DNA of 64,000 nt from Bacteroidales bacterium (GCA_017559955.1 JAFYPQ010000030.1:20552-84551), one strand, 5' to 3'. Numbered from the stretch's first letter, positions 1 through 9,681 are shown. Made by a program: numbers and translations. Notes: generated from the sequence alone by a model not told the origin.

Positions 1-2
1 AT

Positions 3-347
3 ATTACTCTTGAGCTACACAAACAGCTTATGAATCTTGCCCCTTTCGGACCGGGTAATTCTAAACCAATTTTTGCCACCCATAATGTAAGGGATTATCA
101 GGATAGCAAATTGGTCGGGAAAGATGGCAAACACATTAAATTGGAGATGATAGATGATAGTTCTGCCAATATTTTGAACGGTATTGCCTTCGACCAAAAA
201 GAGCATTTTGAATATATTAAAGCTAACAAGCCTTTTGATATTTGTTATACATTAGAAGAGATGAAATACAACTTGAAAGGTTATGGCATCGGAAGCATAC
301 GCAACCAGCTTCAATTAGCTGTAAAAGATATAAATAGCGACAAATAA
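3..347 (+). CDS. recJ: RecJ single-stranded-DNA exonuclease, C-terminal end (5' truncated by window)
   Basis: The reading frame is open from the window edge and ends at a TAA, giving 114 residues of a C-terminus. It contains LAPFGPGN, the hallmark of the C-terminal OB-fold region of RecJ, which in this family reads LAPFGxGNxxP. RecJ is a cytoplasmic 5'-3' exonuclease acting on single-stranded DNA in recombination and mismatch repair. The catalytic DHH domain lies outside the window and cannot be checked. An ATG at position 30 is internal, because family homology continues upstream of it. Confidence 0.85.
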   Translation: MTLELHKQLMNLAPFGPGNSKPIFATHNVRDYQDSKLVGKDGKHIKLEMIDDSSANILNGIAFDQKEHFEYIKANKPFDICYTLEEMKYNLKGYGIGSIRNQLQLAVKDINSDK

Positions 348-363
348 AGCTATTCATTGACAT

Positions 364-398
364 AAAAAAAGTTTGGTTTAAAAACCAAACTTTTTTTT
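364..398. terminator. Bidirectional intrinsic terminator between recJ and the DUF5606 gene
   Basis: A 9-bp stem (GTTTGGTTT with AAACCAAAC) and a 2-nt loop is flanked by an A-run on the left and a T-run on the right. It can stop transcription from both converging genes. Confidence 0.85.
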
Positions 399-412
399 AC
401 TTTAATAGAGAT

Positions 413-817
413 TTATTCTTCTGAATTCTTTTCTACGAACTCTGTAATTCCTGCATTTACAATAATATTGTACCAATCTACAATTCTTTTAATATCATTG
501 GGATAAACCCTTTCTCTATCATAATCGGGTATTACACTCTCAACATATTTACGATACTCCTCTGCCGATGCTCCTTTGGAAATCTCAATTGCCTTTCCCA
601 ACTCTTTCTCTTTAATTGTTTCGAAGACTTCTGCCAAAGGACGATCCTCTTCTTCAGTATAAATTGAGATATCTCCCAACGAGATGATTTTATCATAAGA
701 ATATGCCGGAATTCTTTTTCCTGTAACAAGAGATTCTACAACCAACATACCCTTAGCTTGCGATACTAACTTGTACAATCCGGGTTTACCTGAAATAGAT
801 AAAATTTCTTTTAACAT
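413..817 (-). CDS. DUF5606 family protein
   Basis: A 134-residue soluble protein with no signal peptide. The start MLKEILSISGKPGLYKL and the middle segment with VESLVTGKRIPA match my memory of the small Bacteroidetes family DUF5606, which is usually found next to coaE, as here. The family has no established function. The N-terminal half looks like a small beta-barrel and the C-terminal half is helical and charged. It lies 87 bp from coaE on the same strand and has its own TAnnTTCG box in that gap, so it may be transcribed both with and without coaE. Confidence 0.75.
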   Translation of the reverse strand: MLKEILSISGKPGLYKLVSQAKGMLVVESLVTGKRIPAYSYDKIISLGDISIYTEEEDRPLAEVFETIKEKELGKAIEISKGASAEEYRKYVESVIPDYDRERVYPNDIKRIVDWYNIIVNAGITEFVEKNSEE

Positions 818-867
818 AGTTATTAGATTTTAATATAGTTCTATTATTATTCTCTTTTTGCTAATTG

Positions 868-875
868 CGAAGATA
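868..875 (-). promoter_or_regulatory. Candidate -7 box (TATCTTCG) for the DUF5606 gene
   Basis: TATCTTCG on the minus strand fits the Bacteroidetes TAnnTTTG/TTCG box and lies about 50 nt before the DUF5606 start. No convincing -33 element was found. Confidence 0.45.
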
Positions 876-904
876 GTAAAATTCTACTATATAAATAGCA
901 TATA

Positions 905-1468
905 TCACAATAATTTTATTATCTGCCTTAATAGAGAAGAATTACCACTATTATCAATTGTATAATCAGATAATCTTATTATATCTTCATCTGGTGTTTG
1001 CGAATTAATACGGGATAGAACTTCGCTCCTGCTTAAACCATTACGCTCCATAACCCTATCTATTCTAACCTCTTTATCTGCAATAACACACCAAACTTCA
1101 TCAACCATATTACCCAAACCCGATTCATGCAGTATAGCCGACTCAATAAATACTATATCTGAATTTTGCTCTAACCTCCACTTATTAAAATGTGCAAATA
1201 CTTCGGGATGAACAATAGCATTAACTCTATTCCTATTTACTTCTGAGGAGAATATAAATGATGACATTTTTACTCGGTTTATCTCATCGTTTTTATAAAC
1301 ATCTTCTCCTATCAGTGTTTTTAATCTCGATTTTAGAACATCAGACTCAGTCATTAATGTTTTTGCCTGACTATCTGTATCATATATAGGATAGTTTAGA
1401 ACTTTGAGTATCTTACACACAACACTTTTACCACTACCTATACCTCCGGTTATTCCTATGGTTTTCAT
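905..1468 (-). CDS. coaE: Dephospho-CoA kinase
   Basis: Catalyses the last step of coenzyme A synthesis, phosphorylating the 3'-OH of dephospho-CoA with ATP. The 187-residue length is typical. The P-loop GGIGSGKS is at residues 8-15, followed by the YDTDSQAK segment (substrate-binding Asp), IVHPEVF, and the lid region near VWCVIADKEVRIDRVMER. The start is an ATG one base after the stop of the upstream ybbR-like gene, so the two are surely cotranscribed. This coupling of YbbR and CoaE is common in Bacteroidetes. Confidence 0.95.
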   Translation of the reverse strand: MKTIGITGGIGSGKSVVCKILKVLNYPIYDTDSQAKTLMTESDVLKSRLKTLIGEDVYKNDEINRVKMSSFIFSSEVNRNRVNAIVHPEVFAHFNKWRLEQNSDIVFIESAILHESGLGNMVDEVWCVIADKEVRIDRVMERNGLSRSEVLSRINSQTPDEDIIRLSDYTIDNSGNSSLLRQIIKLL

Positions 1469-1469
1469 A

Positions 1470-2501
1470 TCAATTTTCTAACGAATCTGTAACAATAGTC
1501 GAAACCGCTTTTCGTTCCAATATATACTCTACACTATCGGGGATGATTGATATACGCTCTACATAATCGGGAATTTTAGTTAATTCCAATGGTAATTTTT
1601 TATTATCATTCTTATAGTGTCTAAAATCAACATTAAGTTGAAATTTGTATTTATCTGTTTTAGGAAATTGCGATATAGGAATCATCACCTCTATATCAGC
1701 ATTTGCAGGAAACGTTAAAACTGAAATATTTTCAGGGAAATTTATATGTCCGATTGGTAATTTAATTCTTTTCGAAATAAGTTCCTCGACAGGCACCATT
1801 ATCTCCACCTCATCAGGTTCAATTTTTACGCCATATATCTCTTTTAGTTTCAACTTTACCACAGTTGTATCAGAAATATCCTTCAATGACAAAAACTCTG
1901 TTTCGATTTCGTTTATATTTGAAAGAATTGATGAATCGGCATACACAGTTACCAATGATGGAGTTATTAATATTGAATCGTTTTTTATAGAATTATACGA
2001 AATGGCTATATGTGAGTTTAACTTTACAGGCTTGCTTACTCCTTTTTTATTAGCATATAAAAGTGTTATCGAATCGGAGTATAATGTTATTAATTCGGTA
2101 GAAGATTTTAACCCCTCACTAACTATCGGTATTAAATCTTCACGATGAATAACAACTCTCCCATTTTTTCCCTTAAAAGCCGACAAATCGATAGTTATAG
2201 GACTTACCCTGCCAAATGAATAATTTATCAAATTTAATCCTTTATCTCGCAATTGTACATTAATTGAAGTGGGAGGTTCTTTTGCAAATATAACATCGTT
2301 AGGAATATTTACATACTCCAAAGGCAATGACACATTTATATTCCCCTTGTCATTGAGTGATTGCAAGAACCAAAACATTGTCGATATAAATAAAAACAGA
2401 AGAAAGACCAATATTTGCTTATTACCACCTTTATTATATGGCATCAAAACAGCTTTAACAACTGATACGAATGTTGCTATTGAATTAAATATCTTCTTCA
2501 T
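1470..2501 (-). CDS. YbbR-like domain protein (CdaR-like), membrane anchored
   Basis: A 343-residue protein with one transmembrane segment at about residues 29-47, followed by a long extracytoplasmic part made of beta-rich repeats of about 80 residues, as in YbbR/CdaR proteins. In Firmicutes CdaR regulates the diadenylate cyclase CdaA. I see no cdaA neighbour here, so that role is only a possibility. It lies between yajC and coaE; a terminator hairpin separates it from yajC, and coaE follows after one base. Confidence 0.8.
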   Translation of the reverse strand: MKKIFNSIATFVSVVKAVLMPYNKGGNKQILVFLLFLFISTMFWFLQSLNDKGNINVSLPLEYVNIPNDVIFAKEPPTSINVQLRDKGLNLINYSFGRVSPITIDLSAFKGKNGRVVIHREDLIPIVSEGLKSSTELITLYSDSITLLYANKKGVSKPVKLNSHIAISYNSIKNDSILITPSLVTVYADSSILSNINEIETEFLSLKDISDTTVVKLKLKEIYGVKIEPDEVEIMVPVEELISKRIKLPIGHINFPENISVLTFPANADIEVMIPISQFPKTDKYKFQLNVDFRHYKNDNKKLPLELTKIPDYVERISIIPDSVEYILERKAVSTIVTDSLEN

Positions 2502-2522
2502 TTTTATTCACTTTTAATACTT

Positions 2523-2580
2523 TGAAAAAAATAGGGTTTTCGATAATTAATGGTCCAATCCATAATCACACGAAAACCCT
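2523..2580 (-). terminator. Intrinsic terminator after yajC
   Basis: AGGGTTTTCG (2533-2542) pairs perfectly with CGAAAACCCT (2571-2580). On the minus strand the stem is followed by a T-run (read as A-run at 2525-2530). The loop is long, about 28 nt. Confidence 0.7.
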
Positions 2581-2602
2581 TAAATGTGTTTAAAATATCA
2601 GC

Positions 2603-2941
2603 TTATTTTTGAGGTTGCTCTGACGCATCAGGAGCCGATGCATATACCGAAGATTTTTCGATGGTAATATTCATTCCATCAGCTATTTCCAATACAACAG
2701 TATTCTCTTTTACATTTTTAATTTTTCCGTGAATACCTCCTGCTGTAATAACTTTATCGCCTTGTTTTAATCCATCACGGAATTTTTTAATTTCTTTTTG
2801 ACGTTTTGATTGTGGACGTATCATAAAGAAATAGAATATTGCAACTAATGCTACAATAAAGATAATATTAGTCCAAGAGCCTCCTGTACTTTCTGCTGCT
2901 GGCGCAGCGTCTTGTAATAAAATTGACATAATTGTACTCAT
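2603..2941 (-). CDS. yajC: Preprotein translocase accessory subunit YajC
   Basis: A 112-residue protein with one N-terminal membrane segment at about residues 24-42 (ending in FFMIRPQSKRQKE, the YajC signature) and a small cytoplasmic domain with LKQGDKVITAGGIHGKI. YajC associates with SecDF in the inner membrane and assists Sec-dependent export. It lies downstream of nusB on the same strand, a Bacteroidetes arrangement. The ATG at 2941 was used; a second ATG four codons in is also possible. Confidence 0.95.
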   Translation of the reverse strand: MSTIMSILLQDAAPAAESTGGSWTNIIFIVALVAIFYFFMIRPQSKRQKEIKKFRDGLKQGDKVITAGGIHGKIKNVKENTVVLEIADGMNITIEKSSVYASAPDASEQPQK

Positions 2942-3008
2942 TTTAATTTATTAATTTAGTTTTAAATAATTATTTTATATTATATGGTTCTAAGATAATA
3001 AAAGATTT

Positions 3009-3932
3009 TTAATCTTTATCTATTTTACCCTCTTTTTTCATTTTTTTAATAATAGCATCCAATACTCCGTTAATAAATGTTGCACTTTTGTCGGAGCTAT
3101 ACGATTTTGCAAGTTCGATGTACTCACTTAATGTAACATTAATAGGAATTGAGGGGAACATTCTCGCTTCGGTTAATGCCATACACATTATTACAAAATC
3201 CATATTTGCAATACGATCGGCCTCCCAATTCTTAGCCGCCGCAGAGATATGCTTAACATTTGCGTCAAAATCAAGGATTGTATGACTCAATAATTTACCT
3301 GGAAAGTCAGAGTCGGCATCAGCATCGAACGAATCGATTAATTTGGCTTCAGAAGTTGAATCCTCATTAAATAACTTAATTGTTTTTAATGCAAAAGTTA
3401 CAATTATATCTATATCGTTATTCCAATATAGCGACTCTCCCTCTAACACCTCATCAATTTCGGGTTCATCCGCCCAACTTTTAAGAATTTTTTTCCAAAA
3501 GTTTTTATCTGTCTCATACGAATCTTCTTGCTCCAAATATTCGGCATATACATCTCCTTGTAAAATAGAGTCGAGAAGAGATTTTATTAATCGGGGATTT
3601 AAAACGGCATTAACATCTGGATTTTTCTCTAAATATTCGTTTAACTGAATATTATCAGACAATTGTTTAGCCAATCTGTTTTTAGCAAATCGCCAATCAA
3701 TATCCTTATCTGCAACCGGATTAATATATCTTCCTCTTAATCTTTCAATCCTCTCATTTTGCTCATCGGTTAATTTAACTATCAACTGTAATAACAAAAT
3801 ATATAAGTCGTATGTTTTTTGGATACTATGAACATACTCCATCTCCGATTGAGCAATTGTTTTATCTCTATCGATAAATGCAGAAAATACTATTTGAAGT
3901 ATCTTATTTCGTATTAAAACACGGTTTGTCAT
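3009..3932 (-). CDS. nusB: Transcription antitermination factor NusB (long Bacteroidetes form)
   Basis: A 307-residue protein starting MTNRVLIRNKILQIVFSAF, typical of the N-terminus of Bacteroidetes NusB. The C-terminal 75 residues carry the most conserved NusB part (MDFVIMCMALTEA, PINVTLSEYIELAKSY, FINGVLD). NusB, with NusE, binds boxA RNA during rRNA transcription. It is about twice as long as the E. coli protein because of a helical N-terminal insertion shared by the phylum. It is first in a likely nusB-yajC operon with a -7 box 46 bp upstream. Confidence 0.92.
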   Translation of the reverse strand: MTNRVLIRNKILQIVFSAFIDRDKTIAQSEMEYVHSIQKTYDLYILLLQLIVKLTDEQNERIERLRGRYINPVADKDIDWRFAKNRLAKQLSDNIQLNEYLEKNPDVNAVLNPRLIKSLLDSILQGDVYAEYLEQEDSYETDKNFWKKILKSWADEPEIDEVLEGESLYWNNDIDIIVTFALKTIKLFNEDSTSEAKLIDSFDADADSDFPGKLLSHTILDFDANVKHISAAAKNWEADRIANMDFVIMCMALTEARMFPSIPINVTLSEYIELAKSYSSDKSATFINGVLDAIIKKMKKEGKIDKD

Positions 3933-3977
3933 CTCTAATTTTTATTTGTTTTCATTTCCCTTCCTCTAAAGGTTGCA

Positions 3978-3985
3978 CAAAGATA
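3978..3985 (-). promoter_or_regulatory. -7 promoter box (TATCTTTG) for nusB-yajC
   Basis: TATCTTTG on the minus strand is a perfect match to TAnnTTTG and lies 46 bp before the nusB ATG. No clear TTG was seen at the expected -33 spacing. Confidence 0.6.
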
Positions 3986-4217
3986 CTAATTTTTTACGAA
4001 ATATTGAATTAATAATTATATGCTATTTAATTTTATTTATGATGCTACATCGATTAACGGATATAGATACATTATTAATGGCTGTAATATGATTTTAAAT
4101 ATACAAAACAAAAACTTTCAAATGTAAATTTATGGTTAAATAATACGAAAATATTAATTAATGTTAAAATTAAAAATAAAAGATTAGAAAACTTTTTAAT
4201 TACATATTTTTATATAT

Positions 4218-4225
4218 TATATTTG
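4218..4225 (+). promoter_or_regulatory. -7 promoter box (TATATTTG) for the PUR-family gene; otherwise empty 3933-4254 gap
   Basis: TATATTTG ends 29 bp before the ATG at 4255. The rest of the 322-bp divergent gap between nusB and this gene is very AT-rich. Apart from the two promoter boxes I see no gene or repeat in it. Confidence 0.6.
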
Positions 4226-4254
4226 CAATATAACATTTTTTAAGCAAATGAAGT

Positions 4255-4527
4255 ATGGATACAAAAATTGAGAGCGAAAATAGACCACTTGAGAAGGATA
4301 TGATGTTTTCAAAAGTTATCAAAGCCGGAAGCAGAGTATATTACATTGATGTAAAAAGGAGCAAAAAGGAGGACCTATACATTACGATTACAGAGAGCAA
4401 AAGAGTTTCGGCTAAGGACGAAGAAGTACCCAGATTTGAAAAGCATAAACTATTCTTATACAAAGAGGATTTTGAAAAATTCAAAGAGGCTCTAAACGAA
4501 GCTATTGACTATACCAATAAAGATTGA
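4255..4527 (+). CDS. PUR family DNA/RNA-binding protein (DUF3276)
   Basis: A 90-residue acidic/basic protein with one PUR-like repeat: FSKVIKAGSRVYYIDVKRSKKEDLYITITESKR followed by KHKLFLYKEDFEKFKEALNEAI. This beta-beta-beta-beta-alpha pattern is the bacterial PUR-alpha fold, a single-repeat nucleic-acid-binding domain that dimerises. It is common across Bacteroidetes as a small stand-alone gene. Its cellular role is not established. It is monocistronic and converges with uvrA; a long imperfect hairpin at about 4552-4603 overlaps the end of uvrA. Confidence 0.85.
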   Translation: MDTKIESENRPLEKDMMFSKVIKAGSRVYYIDVKRSKKEDLYITITESKRVSAKDEEVPRFEKHKLFLYKEDFEKFKEALNEAIDYTNKD

Positions 4528-4578
4528 TAGTTTGTTTGCTTGTTCATACTCCCAAGTATTTACAAAGAAAGCTTATAT

Positions 4579-7395
4579 TTATATCTCTTCTTTTAAATAC
4601 TTGGTTGTATGGGTTGTGTAATTTTTACATACCTCTTGCGGAGTACCTACACACAAAATTTTTCCACCACCTACTCCTCCCTCAGGACCCATATCTATAA
4701 TATAGTCGGCAGATTTTATTATATCAAGATTGTGTTCAATAACCAATATTGTATTTCCTTTATCGGCAAGTTTGTTTAGTACCTTTAACAGAACTCTTAT
4801 ATCTTCAAAATGTAGCCCTGTTGTTGGTTCATCCAATAAATACAGCGTATTACCTGTGTCTTTTTTTGACAATTCGTATGCCAATTTAACTCGTTGACTT
4901 TCTCCACCCGATAAGGTTGTTGAAGGTTGTCCTAATTTTATATAACCCAAACCTACATCTTGAAGCACCTTTATTTTATTTAATATTGTTGGAACATTTT
5001 CGAAGAATTCTACAGCTCTGTTTATTGTCATATCCAATATATCTGCTATAGATTTTCCTTTGTAACGCACCTCTAAGGTTTCACTGTTATAACGCTTTCC
5101 ATGACACACATCGCATAAAACCATTACATCGGGTAAAAAATTCATCTCAATAGTTTTATATCCGTTTCCGCCACACGCTTCGCATCTCCCCCCCGATATA
5201 TTAAACGAAAAACGTCCCGATTTATATCCTCGAATTTTTGATTCTGGCAACTCTGTAAATAGATTTCGAATATCAGAAAACACATTAGTATATGTTGCAG
5301 GATTTGAACGTGGCGTACGTCCTAATGGCGATTGATCGATTGTTACAAGTTTGTCGATATTCTCTATTCCCTCTATCGCCTTATATGGCAATGGTGCTTT
5401 TAATGAACGATATAACTTAGAACTTATTATGGGTTGTAATGTCGAGTTTATCAATGATGATTTTCCACTTCCCGAAACGCCTGTTAAACAAATAAACTTA
5501 CCCAGAGGTAATTCTAAATCGACATTTTTAAGATTATTACCCGTAGCCCCTATTAATTTTATAGTTTTTCCATTACCCTCTCTATACTTTTTGGGAGCCT
5601 CTATTTTTAGTGTTTCGTTTAAATATTCTGCTGTGATTGTATTTGAACGCAACATCTCTTCGGGCGTTCCGGCAAAAACCACCTCACCACCTTTTCGACC
5701 TGCTCCGGGACCCATATCTATAATATAATCAGCAGCAAGCATCATCTCTTTATCGTGTTCAACAACAATAACAGTGTTACCGATATCTCGTAATTTTTTT
5801 AATGAGTCAATAAGTTTTATGTTGTCTCGCTGATGCAATCCAATACTTGGCTCATCTAAAATATATAATACGTTAACAAGACGTGTTCCTATTTGCGTTG
5901 CCAACCTTATTCGTTGACTCTCTCCTCCAGATAGAGAAACCGATGTCCTATTCAAACTCAAGTATGACAAACCAACATCAATAAGAAACTTCAAACGAGT
6001 TTTTATCTCTTTTAGAATTTCTCCTGATATAGATTTTTGTTTTTCTGTTAAATGGGACTCAATATCAGAAAGCCATTGATACAACGAACTAATATCCATA
6101 TTGGCTAACTCTGCAATATTTTTATCTGCTATTCGATAGTGTAATGCTTCTTTATTTAATCTCATACCATTACACTCGCTACATTGAACGACAGAGACAT
6201 ATTGTCCAGCCCATTTTTGTGCTTGAGATGAGGCATCAGACGAATTCTGCATCTCAATATATTTTATTAGCCCTTCATAAGGGGTGAAGAAGCTTGACGA
6301 TGAACCCAATACGTGGTCTTTAATTACTAAACGTTCTGTTGTACCATTCAAAATTTCATCTAATGCTTCGTCAGGAATATCTTTTATTGGTGTTTTTAAT
6401 GTAACGCCATACTTATCACATATTGCCTCGATTTGCCAAAATACCAAACTGTTTTTATACTTACCTAAAGGTTCGATACCGCCTTGGTATATCGAAAGAT
6501 TTGTATCGGGGATGATTTTTGTTTTATCTATTATATTAACATAACCCAAACCTTTACAACAAGGACAGGCTCCGTTTGGAGAGTTGAAAGAAAAATTATG
6601 AGGTGCCGGTTCGGAATACGACAGACCCGTTTTGGGGTCCATTAACATTCTACTGTAATGGCTGACCTCTTGTGTCTCCATATCTAAAATCATAACCAAC
6701 CCCTCTCCTCGTTTCATTGCATTACGCAAACTCTCTCTCAATCGGCGTTCATCAACAGAAGAGACACGCAATCTATCCACTACAAGTTCAACACTATGAT
6801 TCTTATACCTATCAAGTTTTAATCCGGGAAGAATTTCTCTTACCTCGCCATCAACTCTTACATATAAATAGCCCTTTTTCCTTACTTGTTCGAAGAGTTC
6901 TTTATAATGCCCTTTTCTGTTTCGAACCAATGGTGCTAAAATTGCAATCTTCTTATTGGCAAACTTTTCTAAAACCAATGCTATTATTTGCTCTTCGCCA
7001 TATTTAACCATCTTTTCTCCCGACAAATAGGAGTATGCTTCTCCGGCTCTTGCAAATAACAGACGCATAAAATCGTAAACCTCAGTCGTTGTCCCTACTG
7101 TTGAGCGTGGATTTTTATTTGTAGTTTTTTGTTCTATGGCTATCACGGGCGATAGACCTGTTATCTTATCGACATCGGGACGCTCCAATGCACCTAAAAA
7201 ATTTCGAGCATAAGATGAAAAGGTTTCAATATATCGACGTTGACCTTCGGCATATATTGTATCAAAAGCCAACGATGATTTACCACTACCACTTAAACCT
7301 GTGATAACAGTTAAACTATTTCTCGGAATTACAATATCAACATTCTTCAAATTGTGAACTCTCGAGCCTATAACCTCTATATAACCTTTTGACAT
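4579..7395 (-). CDS. uvrA: Excinuclease ABC subunit UvrA
   Basis: A 938-residue damage-recognition ATPase of nucleotide excision repair; it loads UvrB on damaged DNA. Both ABC modules are complete: Walker A GLSGSGKSS near residue 33 and GVSGSGKSS near residue 640, signatures SGGESQRIRL and SGGESQRVKL, and Walker B LDEPSIGLHQRD and LDEPTTGLHFED. Two CxxC-type zinc modules are visible (CPCCKG with CSECNG, and CEACGG with CDVCHG). It follows the transglycosylase gene by 11 bp, so it is probably the last gene of a three-gene transcript. uvrB lies 22 kb away. Confidence 0.97.
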   Translation of the reverse strand: MSKGYIEVIGSRVHNLKNVDIVIPRNSLTVITGLSGSGKSSLAFDTIYAEGQRRYIETFSSYARNFLGALERPDVDKITGLSPVIAIEQKTTNKNPRSTVGTTTEVYDFMRLLFARAGEAYSYLSGEKMVKYGEEQIIALVLEKFANKKIAILAPLVRNRKGHYKELFEQVRKKGYLYVRVDGEVREILPGLKLDRYKNHSVELVVDRLRVSSVDERRLRESLRNAMKRGEGLVMILDMETQEVSHYSRMLMDPKTGLSYSEPAPHNFSFNSPNGACPCCKGLGYVNIIDKTKIIPDTNLSIYQGGIEPLGKYKNSLVFWQIEAICDKYGVTLKTPIKDIPDEALDEILNGTTERLVIKDHVLGSSSSFFTPYEGLIKYIEMQNSSDASSQAQKWAGQYVSVVQCSECNGMRLNKEALHYRIADKNIAELANMDISSLYQWLSDIESHLTEKQKSISGEILKEIKTRLKFLIDVGLSYLSLNRTSVSLSGGESQRIRLATQIGTRLVNVLYILDEPSIGLHQRDNIKLIDSLKKLRDIGNTVIVVEHDKEMMLAADYIIDMGPGAGRKGGEVVFAGTPEEMLRSNTITAEYLNETLKIEAPKKYREGNGKTIKLIGATGNNLKNVDLELPLGKFICLTGVSGSGKSSLINSTLQPIISSKLYRSLKAPLPYKAIEGIENIDKLVTIDQSPLGRTPRSNPATYTNVFSDIRNLFTELPESKIRGYKSGRFSFNISGGRCEACGGNGYKTIEMNFLPDVMVLCDVCHGKRYNSETLEVRYKGKSIADILDMTINRAVEFFENVPTILNKIKVLQDVGLGYIKLGQPSTTLSGGESQRVKLAYELSKKDTGNTLYLLDEPTTGLHFEDIRVLLKVLNKLADKGNTILVIEHNLDIIKSADYIIDMGPEGGVGGGKILCVGTPQEVCKNYTTHTTKYLKEEI

Positions 7396-7406
7396 ATACT
7401 CTTCAA

Positions 7407-8345
7407 TTAATCAATTACCCATCTTTTATCATATACTTCCTGAGAATTGGTGCTGTAAAACAGATCGTCAATATATGGAATTAAAATCATATACGAATTG
7501 CCCTCTTGAACCGGAAGTTTTTGAGAACGCAACCATAAGTTAAACTCTTTTAATTGAGAAAAAGAGATGCCATTATCGATAGCAAATCGAGGCAAATCCG
7601 ATATTGTATTTGTTACCTCTATCTCCTTAAATCTTATCGAAGGATAAAGCTGCGATGAGCGTATAGCGAAACCATAATATACAGGATTTTCCATTATCAT
7701 TTTAATTGCCATAAGACGAAACATATAACGTGATGTCTCGACGTTGAGCCACAAATCAAATGCATGATTCTGTAATTGACGTGTCATCTCTGTAGATATT
7801 CGATTTTGACCTGCATTATATGATGCAGCAGCAGTAATCCAGCTACCATACTTTTCGTACGCTTTTTTCAAATACTCACAGGCCGCTCTTGTCGATTTTA
7901 TAATATTATATCGCTCATCTACATTATCATTAACCTCCAGCCCATACTCTTTTGCTGTTGCAGGCATTATTTGCCATAATCCGACAGCTTTTGCAGGGGA
8001 TTGAGCTCTTGGATTTAACGAACTCTCTATCGCTGCCAAATATATAAAATCGGCTGGCAACCCCATCTCCTCTATTATGGGTTTAATTATTGGGAAATAT
8101 CTGTTAGCCCTCTTTATAATCATTAGAGTATTGATATGCCCGTAACAAAAAGATATCATCTCTCTATCAAAACGCTCACGCATATCATACCTGTCCAACA
8201 TTATCTTCTCCCCTCCCCACTCAACATATTGCGGAATATATGGTGATGCCGATATTGTATTTATTTGAGCTATATTTTTTTGAGAGTAAGAGTCGAACGC
8301 AAATAATATAACAAATGAAACGAATAATATATATCTACTCTTCAT
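7407..8345 (-). CDS. Secreted lytic transglycosylase (SLT/MltD-like)
   Basis: A 312-residue protein with an N-terminal signal peptide (residues 1-21) and an SLT domain at about 85-215. The catalytic Glu107 is in AAIESSLNP, followed by AVGLWQIMPATAKEYGL and AAASYNAGQNRI, all family hallmarks. It should cleave the glycan strands of peptidoglycan in the periplasm. The C-terminal hundred residues resemble the linker and LysM-like tail of MltD, but I cannot see a clear LysM. Its start overlaps the end of the upstream T9SS cargo gene by 11 bp, which implies translational coupling. Confidence 0.88.
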   Translation of the reverse strand: MKSRYILFVSFVILFAFDSYSQKNIAQINTISASPYIPQYVEWGGEKIMLDRYDMRERFDREMISFCYGHINTLMIIKRANRYFPIIKPIIEEMGLPADFIYLAAIESSLNPRAQSPAKAVGLWQIMPATAKEYGLEVNDNVDERYNIIKSTRAACEYLKKAYEKYGSWITAAASYNAGQNRISTEMTRQLQNHAFDLWLNVETSRYMFRLMAIKMIMENPVYYGFAIRSSQLYPSIRFKEIEVTNTISDLPRFAIDNGISFSQLKEFNLWLRSQKLPVQEGNSYMILIPYIDDLFYSTNSQEVYDKRWVID

Positions 8346-9663
8346 ATGTTTCTTTACCTCTTAAAATGTTTATATGTCCCTTCAACTCATATTTTTTACC
8401 GTCAGAACCTTTTGCTTGAATTACATAAAAATATACCCCTGATGGCACATACTTACCTCTATACTTTCCATCCCAACCCGATGCAGGGTCATTAAAATCG
8501 AACATTTTAACTCCCCACCTGTCAAATATTGCACACTTAAATTCAACTATCGATTTATATGCCACTTTCCACTCATCATTTACTCCTGGTGATACTCCGG
8601 GAGAAAAGACATTTGGAGCATCAATAAATGATTCACTGACGTTAATAGTAAATGTTATATCCTTACTGCAAGTTTCATTCTCGGCGTGCAATCTCACATA
8701 AGTTATTCCTGCATCTTTAAATGTGTATTCAAGCGTTTGGTCAAGATATGTTGCATATATCACAGGAGTTGGGTCGTCGGGACCATTCGCACTTTTAAAG
8801 AATTGCCAACAAAAATAGTTGTCTTCATTTACATATGCCTCAAAAGTCATATCTACAGGAGCAGAACCTCCGTATGAGCCTGCCTCGGTATCGACCTCAA
8901 CTTCGTTTGTCGCCTCTCTCTCCGTTTGAGTTACAACAGCCTCCGCAAATATTGCCTTTGGAACAAACTCCTCACTTATTGAAACCTCTCTCTCTTTTTC
9001 TCCCCACGCTTTTGGTATTTCATCTATTAGTGTAATTATTGTCGTTTCATAAGGCGATTCAAATACTATCTTGTTATCCGATGAAGGAGTAACTTCAATC
9101 TCTTTCTCAACTGAAGTCTCAGGCATTTCTTCGGTTTCATTCCATACCCACGTATAATATTTAACTTTTCTCGGAAAAGATGAAACCGAACCATATATAG
9201 TACGATACTCTATCGTAACACCATCACCCATTATCCTTACATTATCGCACATATTGGAATATGAATAATCACATTCGAGCGATGTTATGGGTTTATATGC
9301 AGATATCCAAAAATTATATGTTGCAGAACCTTGTTCTATAATATATCCGCAATCCTTCTCTCCCCCCGTATAGGTTAAAAGATTACCTTGTTGGGTAACA
9401 CCTATTATCTGTTGCTTTTGAGATGAACCATAATCATAAAATCGATAAAGATTCATAGGCTCGTTGCTATTAGATGTAAAGGTAAACGAAAGAGGCATAT
9501 CGTTTTGAACCACATAGCACCCCATATTCAATCCTGTTGTAGAAACATTAGGTTGATACCTATACGATTTACCACCATTTACAAGCAATGATGTTTGCGA
9601 ATATATAGTAATTGAGAATAGAAACGAGACTATTATAAATATCAATTTTTTCATTGAAAGCAT
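8335..9663 (-). CDS. Secreted protein with T9SS type B (gliding-motility CHU_C) sorting domain
   Basis: A 442-residue protein with a signal peptide at about residues 4-22, a beta-rich middle with a PKD-like stretch (about 265-345) and a C-terminal domain from about 350. That domain has the CHU_C pattern VFSPGVSPGVNDEW, FKCAIFDRWGVKMF, GWDGKYRGKYVPSGVYFYVI. Type B domains direct export and surface attachment by the type IX secretion system. The middle is acidic and rich in Glu and Thr. Two ATGs (9663 and 9654) are equally possible. It is the first gene of the transcript with the transglycosylase and uvrA. Its ligand is unknown. Confidence 0.85.
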   Translation of the reverse strand: MLSMKKLIFIIVSFLFSITIYSQTSLLVNGGKSYRYQPNVSTTGLNMGCYVVQNDMPLSFTFTSNSNEPMNLYRFYDYGSSQKQQIIGVTQQGNLLTYTGGEKDCGYIIEQGSATYNFWISAYKPITSLECDYSYSNMCDNVRIMGDGVTIEYRTIYGSVSSFPRKVKYYTWVWNETEEMPETSVEKEIEVTPSSDNKIVFESPYETTIITLIDEIPKAWGEKEREVSISEEFVPKAIFAEAVVTQTEREATNEVEVDTEAGSYGGSAPVDMTFEAYVNEDNYFCWQFFKSANGPDDPTPVIYATYLDQTLEYTFKDAGITYVRLHAENETCSKDITFTINVSESFIDAPNVFSPGVSPGVNDEWKVAYKSIVEFKCAIFDRWGVKMFDFNDPASGWDGKYRGKYVPSGVYFYVIQAKGSDGKKYELKGHINILRGKETYEE

Positions 9664-9681
9664 ATAAAATATAATTTAGTG

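Noticed and set aside
4552..4603. Terminator between the PUR-family gene and uvrA
   Set aside because: CCAAGTATTT pairs with AAATACTTGG, but it overlaps the uvrA coding end, has a long loop and no T-run on either strand.
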